Shown here piece by piece: positions 22,602-35,248 of a DNA stretch of 64,000 nt. The notes beneath the pieces were generated by a model. That model worked only from the letters and a program-made list of their open reading frames with translations. It did no database searches and was not told where the DNA came from. How positions within the stretch are numbered: the first letter of the stretch is position 1; each line of letters opens with the position of its first letter. Source of the DNA: Petrolisthes cinctipes (lineage: Eukaryota > Arthropoda > Malacostraca > Decapoda > Porcellanidae); NCBI GenBank assembly GCA_033782935.1, contig JAWQEG010001538.1:658501-722500 (forward strand), given 5' to 3'. The position numbers were made by a program, and so were the translations under genes.

Positions 22602-25305
22602 CTCTGGGGGTTAGTCTCACAACGTAGACACCGCCACTCCAGGACCAAATGCAGAGTATTCAGAAGAACTTGCAGAAATGGATTCCCCAAGCATTGTTTC
22701 TTGGAGACAAACATACGCAGGGGAGAAGCGAGAGAGAAGAATCCGCAGATCCTCCCGAGAGGCACGCAAGTCAAGGCAATTCCACTGAAGGACCTTGAAC
22801 AGTGTTACTTTAGTACTGATTTTTGGGAAGCCTCACGGAGGGACTTCCCACTACCACCTTGACATGAGGTTTTAGTCAAACAACACGTTTTCTCTATTCC
22901 TGTACCACTAGAAGAAGAGCGAACCCAAAAAGTAGTACTTGGGGGAGTAATTTTGACCCATAGACAAGTCCCTGAAGCATCTGATAAGTTAGAAGAAGGT
23001 GAAGGTAGATGAGCAGGAATAATCTTAGAAACAACCATATTGGTATCGTCCTATACAGTAGTAGTATCACCGACACAGGCAGAGACATCAACATCCATAA
23101 TGCAGGTGGAAGAATCACTCCGCTGCTCGAGCAGAAGAAAAACCGTATCTTTTGAAATCACAACAACCGTGGTATTATATCACATTCGGTTTACGCCCTT
23201 TTTGATGTTCCCAAAGGATCTGTTGAATCAAGAGACTCATCGCAACCACGAGAACACTTCTAGTGAGATTGAGAGGAATATATGGATGAGTCCACAGAGA
23301 CGGTTGCCTTGCAAGGAGGAACGTCCATGGAGTCAAGTGTCTCAGAGGAACCACGAAGACGCTTCTGTTGCAATTTACTTGAATTGGGTTTCCTTTTTAG
23401 AGAGTGTGTGGTAGCGTGATCCTCTATCAGATGAACACCTTTAGGTAAAGCCTGAGAATTGTCATCAGGGAAAGGTCAGGAGAACGAGTATCTAATACAG
23501 TTTCCAAGACAGAGAAGCTATTATTTAGTGAAACCGGAGAAACGCTCTAACCAGAGTATGAAGCAGCTGCTTCATGGGAGAGGTGAGAGAGTGCTGCAAC
23601 TGAATTAGATGTTGTCGACTTGGAAGGAGGCGTATGTCCTCACAACACCATCCTTATGTCGCTTAAAGTTGAGTTGCCGTCTGGCACTACCAATGCTGAT
23701 GAATTGGGAGTTAGCCAAGTGGAGGATATCCTGTTCGAAGAGGTATGTCTTACAATGGCGAGAACGTAGGGGGATTCCCTGCAGTAAAAACAGTACTTCT
23801 CTGACTGACACTTAGGATGTGAGTCAAGAGCAGAACAATTTCCACACTGGGAACGGTTCATACAAGTCCTCCTCCCATGACCAAACTCATAACAGCAAAA
23901 ACACTGTAAAGGACACTCAACAAAAGGCTTCACCTCAAAAGAGGTGGGGTTAATATTAATGCGATCTGAAACATACGAGCCATAGAAAGTGAAGATGATC
24001 ATGTTCTTACAGCCTTTTATCTTTGTTACCCGTTGGGCACTATCTGGGCACATTGCAAGAATGTCTTCTTCTGAGAATTCATACAGGTCCTCATTGTATA
24101 CACGTCTTTTCTATAGTTAAATGTTCGATGAGGTTTAGTGGATTCAAACATGCCATCAGAAGGGCATGCGAGAATGAGGAGCATCATGGCCTGTGTAAGA
24201 TCTTTGGCTCTGATTAAAACACCCTCTCCATATTTTTTTTATGTGGCCTATAGGTAGTAAAACAATTTCTTTTTCCAGATATTTAGAAGTGTGGATGAGG
24301 TTACCATGCCTCTCTCAATAGTAAGCCACAAAGCAAAAGGGTGTATAGGAACTTTGCACTCCTTAGGGACTTGCTCTACTGAGTCATCAAAGATGTTGAG
24401 GTAGAAGTCATTGTCACTGTCAACTACATTCATGGACCACATCACCTGAACCGTACAGTGAGCATATTTTGCCACAAAAACAGCTTTGGCAGCAGCATTT
24501 ATATTAAAAGTTATATAACACCGATTGGATCGGCAGTCACTGTCGTAAGTGAGACGGATCCGAAGAACCACTTCAAAACACTCTGAAAATGGGGTGGGGA
24601 GTGCCCAATGAAAGAGATGCAGATACATCAGTCAACATTAGTGTATCCATGCCGCCAGCAGGGTTCGTCGACACAACACCCGAACTGCTGGGTCTTTTCT
24701 TGTTCGCAGAAGCTGCAGAGAAAGAAGGAGCCCAAGCCTTCTGAAAACCACCACGACCAGAGAGTGACGTCTCGTGGGCCTGGTCGACCACTGCTCGAGG
24801 AAAAGAAGGAGGCTTAACGTTATCCATATAACATTATTATTAATGGAATGGCCTCCGGAGCCAAGAGCTACTACCTACCAGACAGATGAGGGGACCGAGA
24901 GCTGGTCCCTGTGGGCGGGGTACCTCATCTCCCACAGGGCCACTCGTTTTAAAAAAGCAGGTCCAATGGTTCGAAAGTTTGCCCATGGCGGTGCTGAGAC
25001 CCCATTCCCCATCATCTCCCAGACCAGACACCCAACCATCCAACACAGGACGGACCCCAGAAGGTGGTTCCTCTGGCGAGCAGCACTGTTGGCTCGCACT
25101 GGCAGCCTATTGCATGGGAACCATTTAGTCTGGTCTCTCACTGGCGACCTTTCTTGCATAGGAAGCCCTCTCTCCCCGAATTCGGGACAGAGCAGGGCGG
25201 GAGCCTCCTCTAATCTAGCAGGTCTCAAAGATACACAAGCCCCCCCCCCCCCATCATCACCACGACATGGCGGCTTGTACTGATTTATCGGGGAATTGCT
25301 ATCCA
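22602..25305 (-). mobile_element. Family B copy B4: 5' UTR, ORF1 and start of ORF2
   Basis: The minus strand gives a 5' UTR (24840-25305, with a C/G homopolymer at 25241-25254), then ORF1 from 24827 (MDNVKPPSFPRAVVDQ, SLSGRGGFQKAWAPSF), GTPHPIFRVF, LRIRLTYDSDCRSNRCYI and CPDSAQRVTKIKG. Zinc knuckles QCFCCYEFGHGRRTC, CGNCSALDSHPKC and CFYCRESPYVLAIVRH follow (23640-24053). Near 22800 the endonuclease of ORF2 starts (LQWNCLDLRASREDLRILLS, then VCLQETMLG) and breaks off at the inverted junction with B3. ORF1 is interrupted by frameshifts and stops. This copy gives the clearest view of the family B 5' end. Confidence 0.88.
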
Positions 25306-25705
25306 CCCTGGGTCTTCCATGTTTTGGTGCCCACTGTCGTTAATGACAATTTAATAATCAATCTGCACAACAGTGATTTTTTTTTCATAGACATAGAATA
25401 TAGCTATTACTGCTGTTCTACATAAATTCCATGTTAGGTTTGCCATATTACATGGTATCTTTTCCTTTCTCCCAGTATCGGCTGGAGGGAGTGGTAGGTG
25501 GGGAGGCATCTTATTTTTTACTTTGCTTTCCCTCACCCTTGTAGGCTAATTAGAATAGCAAAATCAAGCAGTTTCGAAAGGACAAGTTGGTCTGTTGCTG
25601 TTTGGATGTCCTTTGTATTCCTTTGTATAACTTGTGTTCAGCTCTATTAATTACTAGTTAATCAATGAAGAATGCTGGGAGGTATAGTTAGGTCAGGTTA
25701 GTCCC

Positions 25706-27262
25706 TATGCTTCATGTGCGGTCCATTCTGGATGCTGTTAGTCTTACTTGTCAACGTAGAGTGAATGCTGCCATTTTTTGTTACTCTAAACCTGCCCTTC
25801 ATTCCCTCTCTAGTGTTCAGCCCACACACTTTTTTTTCGTTTGATTAGGAGTAACTTTATTAATGAATTATTTAAATTACAAAATCACAATATAAATACC
25901 AGAAGAAATCAATTAAATTTATTATGCCCTGCTTATAGAACAACATTATTCTATAATTGTATTTTGTGCATTGGCCCAAACATGTGGAATTCACTACCAT
26001 TTGATTTAAAAATGTGTTTGCAGTCAAGCTCTGTAGATAGCTTCAAGTTCAAATTAAAGAAATATATATTAAGTCTGCAAAATCTTTAGGCTATCTATAA
26101 AATTTTGCTATCTCAAATATAGGTGATGTTTTGGATATTGTATTGTTGCCCGGTATTACATTGAAATGTATCATACTATTTTGTAGTTTCTTTTTTTCTT
26201 TCTTTTTTTTACTTTTGTTTCTGTGCTGTTTTGTTGATGTGATTGTGTGTTTTATTTGTTTTATATTACTAATTTTGCAGTTACATTTTTGGGGTATATA
26301 TTGTTTCTTGGTGGTGATATTGTTCAGTTTTAGTGGTGTGTTTGAGTGTTGCTTGGTTTTATATTAAGTTTACTAATTTTGTTGATCCATTATTCTAAAT
26401 GTTTATTACTGTTTTATTTTTGCTACTTTACTGTACTCAATTTTAAAATATTATGTTTCTGGGTGGTGATATTATACTGCATTTGTATGTTTTTATTGTT
26501 GCATACCTGATATTGTAATAAATGAATTTGCAGGTACTGTGTATCTTACTAATTTGTTTGTGATATTGTCTTTGTTGATGGTGATATTTTCCTGAGTTGT
26601 GTATTCTTTGTTGCCTGTTAATACTATGACATAACCTTTATGTATATATTGTCTGGACAAGCTGTAAACTAAGTTTATTATCTAGATCTGCTAATGAGAT
26701 TCGTCTCGGCAGACCTCACCATGCTTTTTATATACATTATTATAATCAAATTTTTTGTAAATACTATGGCAATAAATATTTGAACTTGAACTTGAACTTG
26801 AACACTTTACTGTTATTCAGCAGTTCAGTTATTCATGGTTCTGAGACACAATGTAGTCTCTGCTCGTTTGAGGCTTGGCTACCGGCCACCGTGGCAGGTT
26901 GCTGAGATGCAGGGTGAGCCTCCCTTCGCTGAGTGTCGCTTGTGTCGAGCGCCTCGTGCTAACACTATAGAGCACTATTGCCTGGCCTGCCCCACTGTCC
27001 AACACTTGCTGCCCCGGGGCCTGCCACTTGATGTGGTCTGTCGACACCTGCTGAACCATCAGGTTTTGGAGGAACTTCTGGTATGCCACCCTCGTTTTGG
27101 TGGATATAAGTAGGTCATAATATAAATATTTGTCTGTATGCTTGTGCTTCATTCTGTTATGTTTTCGTGATGTGTGTTGTAGTCATTGGATTCTCATGAG
27201 TCCCGCCTACCCTTGTGTATGGTTGTCTGCCAGTTGATGGACGCTACGGGGCAATGAATAAA
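25706..27262 (+). mobile_element. Family A copy A4, 3' end, split by a CR1-like element
   Basis: The segment 25706-25830 matches the RNase H region (HSILDAVSLTCQRRVNAAIF in an imperfect frame). 26803-27262 matches the C-terminus from VLRHNVVSARLRLGYRPPW to CRLCRAPRANTIEHYCLAC and the stop at 27113, then the 3' UTR with gacgctacggggcaatgaat and a short A-rich tail. Between cagcag (26822) and the methionine near 26835 about 290 bp of the consensus is deleted. The CR1-like copy E2 sits in the gap. The 5' end is truncated. Confidence 0.88.
25833..26802 (+). mobile_element. CR1-like element, 3' end only (copy E2)
   Basis: The last codons of ORF2 read TRRNQLNLLCPAYRTTLFYN, GPNMWNSLPFDLK and SFKFKLKKYILSLQNL, the usual CR1-group C-terminus. 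An AT-rich 3' UTR of about 700 bp follows, ending in tandem TTGAAC units (26780-26802), a microsatellite 3' tail. It is inserted in family A copy A4 with a short duplication around acacttt, whose exact length is obscured by the tail. No RT core is included, so it is severely 5' truncated. Confidence 0.82.
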
Positions 27263-27270
27263 AAAAACAA

Positions 27271-27999
27271 AATGTGCTGTCCCTCCCCCTCTGTGAGATT
27301 AATAAACTCTCACTCCTTATGACTTTGTTCCATTCAGTCTAAGAATGAAATACTCAAAAGTATGTTCTGTCATTTTCCATACATATCTCACGGTGAAGTG
27401 AAGTTTCTGCATATAATTATATGCTGGGTGTATCAAAACTATCAACAAAACTAAAGGGAAAATTCCTGACATGAAATTGAAATATTTCGAGTATGAAAAT
27501 ATTCCACAGCTCATTGCTAAAGAGGAATAAATTATTAAAGTTCAATACCTTACACAGCTAAGCCATTCCTATCATAATAAGCAGTTCAATGCCAAGGGAT
27601 CAGCTCGAGTTCCACGAGTCCCGTAATGTGATATTGTTCAGTGTTCGGACACTTGGCTAAGGTGTTTACTACATCACAGCCTAATATATTTTTTCTTATC
27701 TTTTCATAGCAGCCAGATGAGTTTAAAATATACAGGATTTTACTAAGTTTCGCTGGACAGTTTGCTATGTCTTCAGCAGTATTATTTTTATTTTGAATTT
27801 TATAGTTATTCAGTTTTTTCTGTTATTCTGTTATTTCTGTTTTATTATTTACTTACAAATATTTTTACCTACACACTGTTCATCTATTAACTCTCAAAAT
27901 TTACAAAATTTGTTGGTAGTTTTAAACCACCTTGTATACTATCCTGTATTATTAAACAGTGTGTGTGAACGTAATTGAGTGAACCATATTACATACCAG
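27271..27999. other. Unassigned AT-rich spacer
   Basis: Nothing recognisable: no repeat family match within the window and no credible coding frame. Confidence 0.5.
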
Positions 28000-30900
28000 C
28001 AGAGGTACCCGGCATTGGCCAGGAAAGATGCCAGTTGCCATACGTACAGTTGCCAAGAAAAGACTGCAACCAAATTTGCTGGTGTGTGGCAAATTTGCTG
28101 GTGGGGAAGTGGGGGGGGGGGGGGGCTTGGGTATCTTTGAGACTTGCCGGGCTAGATTAGAGGGGGTCCCCGCCCTGCTCTGTCCCGAATTCGGGGAGAG
28201 AGGGCTTCCCATGCAAGAAAGGTCGCCAGTGAGAGACCAGACTAAATGGTTCCCATGCAATAGGCTGCCAGTGCGAGCCAACAGTGCTGCTCGCCAGAGG
28301 AACCACCTTCTGGGGTCCGTCCTGTGTTGGATAGTTGGGTGTCTGGTCTGGGAGATGATGGGGAATGGGGTGTCAGCACAACCTGCTGCACCATCCACTT
28401 GCAATGAGCCATCAGTGTAGAGGCAGTATGGATCTGTGATGGAGGACGTCACTGTTTCTATGTGTTCCAGAGCTAACTGCCGCTGTAGAGAAGGCAGTTC
28501 CGACTTGGAAGTAGGTGTGAAGCTCACATCAGGTGTTGGTAGCATCCACGGAGGGGGTCCTGGGGGGACGTCGGCCACCATTATATCTATATTAAGACTA
28601 CGGAGCATAGAGGAAACAGACCTTATAAGAGTACGTCCAGCAGGCAGTATGGGAGGGACCGGGTAGTTTGGTCTAAGAGAAGTCCTGACTAACTGAGAGT
28701 AATGGGGTGAAAGATGTGGGAAATGGAGGCACTTGACAGTGAAGCAAGTAACATTAGATTAAATTCTCTCCACTAACGGGGGAAGACGCAACTCACGCTG
28801 CATGTTCACTATCCTGGTCGACAATGGTCAACCGAGAATTATTCTCATTGCTCTATTCTGAAAATTTTCTAAAGTTTCCAGAGTAGCCCTGGGAAGTTGA
28901 ATCAGAGCAGGGGAGAGGTAATCAATAACTGAACGGATAAAAGCAATATAGATAGTCCTGGCTACTGGGATGGAGATGCCTGAGGAGTTGTTAGTGAGCC
29001 ATTGAAGTGGCGTAAGTCGGCGCTGGAGACGACCCAATAAGTCCTGGACAATGGGATGGTCTTGAGGTCTGGCAGGGACAATTGGCCAAATATTGACTGG
29101 TGCGCCCAGGTAGCGATACTGGGAACACATGGGAATGACAGTCCCTCCAATGGTGAATACTGGCCGAGCTTGAGGAAGGCGGCAGGTGAATATTCTGCTC
29201 TTATCTGGGGAGACAATAATGCCACAGTGAGAGGAGGACACAGAGAAGGAGTCAAGAAACCGGTGGAGATCTCTTGGTGAGGTAGAATGAACACAGATAT
29301 CATTAGCATAGCACGTAATTGTAGTTCCAGGTATATCAGGGAGAGAAGTGAGCAGCCGATGCATCAGAATATTAAATAACAATGGGCTGAGAACACCCCC
29401 TTGAGGCGTACCAAGATGTAAACTGCGCAAAGGACTGAGCGCACCACTGAAAAACACACGGGAGGTCCTGTTACTCAGGTAGCCCCGAATCCACCGTAAT
29501 AGATTACCCTTTATCCCAAAGTCAACCAGTTGATCCAAAATGACGTCTCTATTAGCTACATCGAAGGCACTTTGAAGGTCAATGAAGGCCACCACACTGT
29601 ACCTGTTAAGGCGAGTGTACAGGTCGACTAGGCAGTGGTGTGTGCTCCGTTGGGGAAGGAAACCAAATAGCCATGGAGAAAGGCGATCTTCCAGTCTGTA
29701 CATGAGACGATTGAGTAAGATTCTCTCCTTAACTTTACAAAAACAGGAAGTCAGGGAAATAGGCCTGAACTTCACAGTGCCGGGCTTAGGGATGGGTATT
29801 ATTGTGCTGCTGGTCCAGGCTCGTGGTACACAACCATCACGAAGACAAAGATGGTACAGTAGAAGTAGAGGGTTCCCAGAAACTTGTTGAAGTAGGCGCA
29901 GCACAGCATAAGTAATACCATCATCACCAGGGGAAGAAGCTCTACCCCGAGAGAGAGCACGTCCCAACTCCTCCTCAGTTATCACTTGAGCATCATCGTC
30001 ATCATCTTGCAACAAAGCAGACATTAGACGTAGCTGATGGACAGCAGCACGGGAAGTGAGTGCATCTTGTTTGTGGATGGGTAGACTGGCTGAGGTAGAT
30101 TGTTCTGACCAGGCATCGACAAGTTGTTGGGCATAGTCGGCGGGAGTGTAATGACGAGCAGTGGCCAGTGTCTTTTTAACAACCCGACGGATGAGGTGCC
30201 ACATAGAAGCCACACTTGTTTGCTGGTTGATGCTGTCCGTGAACCGCTGCCAAGACTCAGTGTGAGCACACTCCTGCAGGGCAACTAAAGCATCCCTAGA
30301 CATCTGGTAACGATGGAGCAGGTCAGGGGTTGGGTTGGCTTGAAACAATAGGCCATCACGTTCAGCCTCCTCCTTTGCCTCTTGTATACGTGCATCCAGC
30401 GTCCAGAAGTGGGCAGTATGGTGATGCTGGAGGTGTGGCCGGGAGATGTATAGCCTATAAAAGTCATGAGTAGCAGATACAAGATCAGAGTACAACTGTT
30501 CAGCTGATGATATGTCAAATGTAGGGAATACATGGGCCATGAATAAGATGTAAATCGGGCAATATTTAGGGGGCACAGCAATACGCAAACGAGTGGCTGA
30601 AGCACTTGACCCAGCAGTTAGAGAATAATGAAACCGAAGAGCGATGTGATCAGAGAATAAGTCTGGCACGGAGGAGCACAGGACCCGAGATGCTATCAGG
30701 CCAGACGAGAGGATGTAATCCAGAGTACCTCCCCGGCAATGAGTGGCACCGCCAGTGTCCCAGCGTGTCAGATGATGCTTGCGGATGTATGAAAGGAGAC
30801 GAACACCATTACGATTAATAGAGCCAGAACCATCACCCAAATCAGAATGCCGAGCATTAAAATCTCCCATATAAACCATACCACGCACTGTTGGAAGAGC

Positions 30901-33900
30901 CTCAAGAGTGAGTCTAGCTGGGGCAGAATAGACATTACATAGTTGTAGTACTCCATTCCCAGGTAGAACCTCAAATAGCTGAAAGATCATGTCAGGATCA
31001 GTGGAGGTACGGAGAAGGCGATGTGGCAAGGAGCTATGTATGTAAGTCAGGAGACCATTCCTTACCAGATGAACATATGGCACATATCCTGAGAAGAGGA
31101 GGAGCTTGCCCAGCAGTGAGCAGCATTCCTGGAAATGCTTCCTGGAGAAAAATAACACTGGGATGACGACGAAAAACATAGGCCTTGAGTTGAGTGAGCT
31201 TAGCATAACTGGTGATACCACATACATTCCAGGAGATGACATCCAGCCGGCAATCACTAGCGAACTCTGTATTTGGAGGTAGAAGTCCGGTGAGTGGGGG
31301 CAGATGAGCGACCTGGAGAAGAAGATGGACCAGGAGAAGGGACTGACTCGAAAAGCTTTTTAAGGTGAGATGCAACAGTATCCATCTTTTCGGTAAGGGT
31401 AGTGACAGTTGAGATGATGGCCTGCTGAGCCTCGACCAAGGTGGAGAGTTTGGAGTCATTGGCAGCCTGCGCGGCAACTAGCCCATCAATCCTGGCTTCA
31501 AGGGCAGAAAAGCGGTTCTCGAGAGCCGTACATCGTGCCATGAGGGTAGCAACAGACTTGCGGAGGGCCAGGTCTGGAGGTGAGGCAGGGCTGGTAGGAG
31601 GAGCAGACTGGGGAGGTCGTGGTGGTGGCGGTGGTGGAGGCGGAGCAATAGTAGTGACACGAGCCTGGACCTGACGTCGAGTACATCCATGCCACACGTT
31701 AACCCCTGGCTGAAGGCATCGTGGACACTTCCATCGAGACGTACCCTCAGGAGGTGAAGGCTCAGAGGTGGAGGCAGCAGGACGTGATGGTTCGCCCCTG
31801 ACAGGACACGTCCTGGAATCATGGTCGGCAGCACACCATGCACACTTCGGCCTGGCAGAACAGTATCGGGAGATATGCCCCACACCCCCAGCACCTGTAG
31901 CACCAAGGCTGGTCATTATGAAGTTTCCTCACCTCACACGGTGGAAGACAAGGGAGGAAATCAAAGGAATTCTCATTTGGAGGTGGATCAGGTTGACTCC
32001 AGACAACAACAATACGGCTTATGGGGGAACCATCTTGGAAAAAACGACGGGCAAAGTACACACCAGGGTATCCCTTAGCAAGTTTCGGGTCAACATCAAT
32101 AGGAAAACGGGTAAAGATGTAGCTGGGGAACTTACGAGGCCTATCGGGTGAGTCTTCAAGAATGAGAGGCAGAGACAAAAATTCACCAGCCTTCCCTCTG
32201 TCAATGATATCCTGACGCTTCCTAGAGATGTAGACAAACCGGGAGGTGACAGCAGCCATCTTCACTTCAGCCAGTTCATGCTGCAGCTGGAAGGCCCTGT
32301 TGACATCAGACAACCAACGCAGCTTTGTGTCCGTAGATGGGTTCCCAGAGAAGGAGAGCTTGACATAGGCATTTCTTGGGGTAAAAGCAGGAAGGTTAGA
32401 CGAGGGCAAGGAGTTGGTATACAAGGAAGAAACACCATGTTGAGGCAGAGAAGGTACGTCATGCACAGCTGAAGCACCCTTGGCAGTCTTGGCAGCTGGA
32501 GGCAAACAGTCCACACCATCGGAATCCTGCAAGGAGTCGGACGAGGCATCAATGGGTCGCTTGATAGAGGTTGAGGAGGTGGAAGGCTGTAACCTGAGCT
32601 GCGGAGTGACCGAGGAGAGGGGGGAGAGGGTTGCGAGAAGGCAGCTCAGGCCAGTGATCCTCGATAGGAGACTCATCCTCCTCCGACATGGCCAAGTTGG
32701 CCTCCAGGCAGGAAGCCACATCCGAATCCGCGCTCTCCATCAGGCCAGGCAAGGCCTAGATGGGAAGCGAACAACTGAACACACACGAACACACGAACAT
32801 ACACACACAGAACCACAATAAAAAAAAAAACACACAAACAACAATACCACAAACAGCAAAACCACAAAAAAAAAACGAGATAGAAAATATAAACAACCCC
32901 TATAACACCACAGACACAACAACACACAAACAAGAACGTTGAAACAAGACAAACAACAACACAAACAACAACACAGGCAGAGCGCCAGAAACACGTCTTT
33001 ACTCCAGGAAGGTTGGGGTGAGACTGTCTGTCTGGTATGTAGTAGCTCTTGGCTCCGGAGGCCATTCCATTAAAAATAATGTTATATGGATAACATTAAG
33101 CCTCCTCATTTTCCTCGAGCGGTGGTCGACCAAGTCCTCGAGACGTCACTCTCTGGTCGTGGTGGTTTTCAGAAGGCTTGGGCTCCTTCTTTCTATGCAG
33201 CTTCTGCGAACAAGAAAAGACCCAGCAGTTCGGGTGTTGTGTCGACGAACCCTGCTGGCGGCATGAATACACTAATGTTGACTGATGTATCTGCATCTCT
33301 TTCATTGGGCACTCCCCACCCCATTTTCAGAGTGTTTTGAAGTGGTTCTTCGGATCCGTCTCACTTACGACAGTGACTGCCGATCCAATCGGTGTTATAT
33401 AACTTTTAATATAAATGCTGCTGCCAAAGCTGTTTTTGTGGCAAAATATGCTCACTGTACGGTTCAGGTGATGTGGTCCATGAATGTAGTTGACAGTGAC
33501 AATGACTTCTACCCCAACATCTTTGATGACTCAGTAGAGCAAGTCCCTAAGGAGTGCAAAGTTCCTATACACCCTTTTGCTTTGTGGCTTACTATTGAGA
33601 GAGGCATGGTAACCTCATCCACACTTCTAAATATCTGGAAAAAGAAATTGTTTTACTACCTATAGGCCACATAAAAAAAATATGGAGAGGGTGTTTTAAT
33701 CAGAGCCAAAGATCTTACACAGGCCATGATGCTCCTCATTCTCGCCTGCCCTTCTGATGGCATGTTTGAATCCACTAAACCTCATCGAACATTTAACTAT
33801 AGAAAAGACGTGTATAAAATGAGGACCTGTATGAATTCTCAGAAAAAGACATTCTTGCAATGTGCCCAGATAGTGCCCAACGGGTAACAAAGATGAATAG

Positions 33901-34020
33901 CAGTTAGAACATGATCATCTTCACTTTCTATGGCTCGCATGTTTCAGATCGCATTAACATTAACCCCACCTCTTTTGAGGTGTTTTTGCTGTTATGAGTT
34001 TGGTCATGGGAGGAGGACTT
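28000..34020 (+). mobile_element. Family B copy B5: 5' UTR and ORF1 N-terminal half, split by family A copy A5
   Basis: 28000-28376 is the family B 5' UTR (poly(G) at about 28111-28124, then gaattcggggagagagggct), collinear with copy B4. After the family A insert the 5' UTR resumes at 33021 (tctggtatgtagtagctctt). ORF1 begins at 33086 (MDNIKPPHFPRAVVDQ). It continues through LRIRLTYDSDCRSNRCYITF, VQVMWSMNVVDSDNDFYPNI and LWLTIERGMVTSSTLLNIWK to a stop at 33663. Zinc-knuckle remnants (CCYEFGHGR) lie near 33990. About 110 bp of 5' UTR is missing at the insertion point. Homology ends at about 34020. Confidence 0.87.
28377..33020 (-). mobile_element. Family A copy A5, lacking its 3' third
   Basis: The minus-strand element starts at 33020 with the 5' UTR end (gagact) and has ORF1 from 32740 to 31257 with a frameshift near 31890, where an extra G in a G-run follows GTGCTG. 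ORF2 then runs from 31257, with a frameshift near 31100 (endonuclease FLQEAFPG region) and a TGA near 28840 in place of Cys. The RT box is YANDICVH, so the second catalytic Asp position is Asn. Homology stops at 28377 inside the RNase H (VDGAAGC). The rest of RNase H, the C-terminus and the 3' UTR are absent, and family B sequence follows directly. It is a pseudogene. Confidence 0.92.
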
Positions 34021-34734
34021 GGAGGTACCCTCTGTGATAGGAGGCATGGACAAACCATGAAACTCTAGATTTCCCACTTCATGAAAATTTTCTTGGTAGT
34101 ATTCATATACTGAAGAAGCATAATGTACAGGTAGTTTTTATGTATGCAAACACTGTCAAAAATACTCTTATCAGGAACAGTCCACTAAATGTGTAGAGCT
34201 TGCGCGGCTGTACGCTCCCTGTCAAGGTCATTGCAATGATTGAGTGCCGAGTGGACTGCTGAGGTACCTGACCAGAGTAGGGTACAACAAAGGGACCGGA
34301 AAACTCCATTACAGAAATGTGTGAGTCGTGGTATCAACTGGCAAATTATTACATCCTTTAATAATGAATTTGGGACATTTTCACCATAGAACATTTTATG
34401 ATTAGAATAACGTAACTGTTTCACTTATAATCTGGAACACCTTGTATTTGCAGTAATTCTTCCTTTGCTTTTGGGTGTCACTTTGATTGTGTATATGGGC
34501 TTGCTGAATTTCCACAGACGATATTGTTGTTGTTTATACTTATCAGCTACTTCATTTGCTATTTTGAAAGGTAGCCAGCAGTCGTTGGAGCTGTGTGTCT
34601 TCACCATTAAAATACTACACCACCTTCCCCCTGAAGTGACTGTTGTCATAAAGAAGACTGTTGTTGGTGTCCTGAGAAGGAATTTTTCCCTTTCTTGGAT
34701 GCATGCTTTCTGGAAGCCATACCTAGTTCTACTG
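34021..34734. other. Unassigned sequence between family B and repeat D
   Basis: The minus strand at 34425-34649 is open for 74 codons (KIANEVADKYKQQQYRLWKF), but no family was recognised and no splice or start context supports a gene. Confidence 0.35.
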
Positions 34735-34880
34735 TACAGTTGGCTCCACTTCCGCGTTTACCATTTTGCGTTGCCAATGTTGAGCTATCCAGAAATTTGA
34801 ATCCCGAACCCAGTTTTATCATAATACGAATCCCTCACCAGCTCGTGAGGCGGAAAGAGGTGTTGGGTTTGAAAAGGAAA
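34735..34880 (-). repeat. Repeat family C/D fragment
   Basis: The minus strand of this segment matches the plus strand of 36450-36600, including the hairpin-forming ctcac...gtgag block (34829-34844) and the stretch gagccaactgtaca. The two lie as a diverged inverted pair about 1.6 kb apart. The repeat class is not identified. Confidence 0.6.
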
Positions 34881-35248
34881 GCTTCAACAGTGATCAAGTG
34901 TTATTATTGGAGAGGGAGAGAAGTATTACAGTAAACACCTGAGATTATAAGTCAACAAACCCGACTGTCATGTTAATCATTTTTCTTCTGATATTTAAAT
35001 ACAAGAGAATGCTACAGTCCAAGAGATTTGCTTTATTATAAAAAATTATGACAAACTTTACGTAGCAATAACATTCACACAGGAGCAATTACTGATTATT
35101 AATAAATGCTTTCTTTGTGAGTCTTGTAATGATTCTTACTCACCTAATTTCTAAGAAAAGGAAAGGGAATAATCATTACGAAAACTGTCATAATCGTTAA
35201 AGGTCGTGTCCATACACCACCCACTTCACGAATATAATTTTGTTGTCG

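Noticed and set aside
24774..25283. 169-codon plus ORF and 143-codon minus ORF
   Set aside because: Both lie in the family B 5' UTR, which is repeated at 28000-28376; no motif or codon signal.
27952..28608. 218-codon minus-strand ORF that looks like an RNase H fusion protein
   Set aside because: The second half is family B 5' UTR read in antisense; the frame is created by the deletion junction at 28377.
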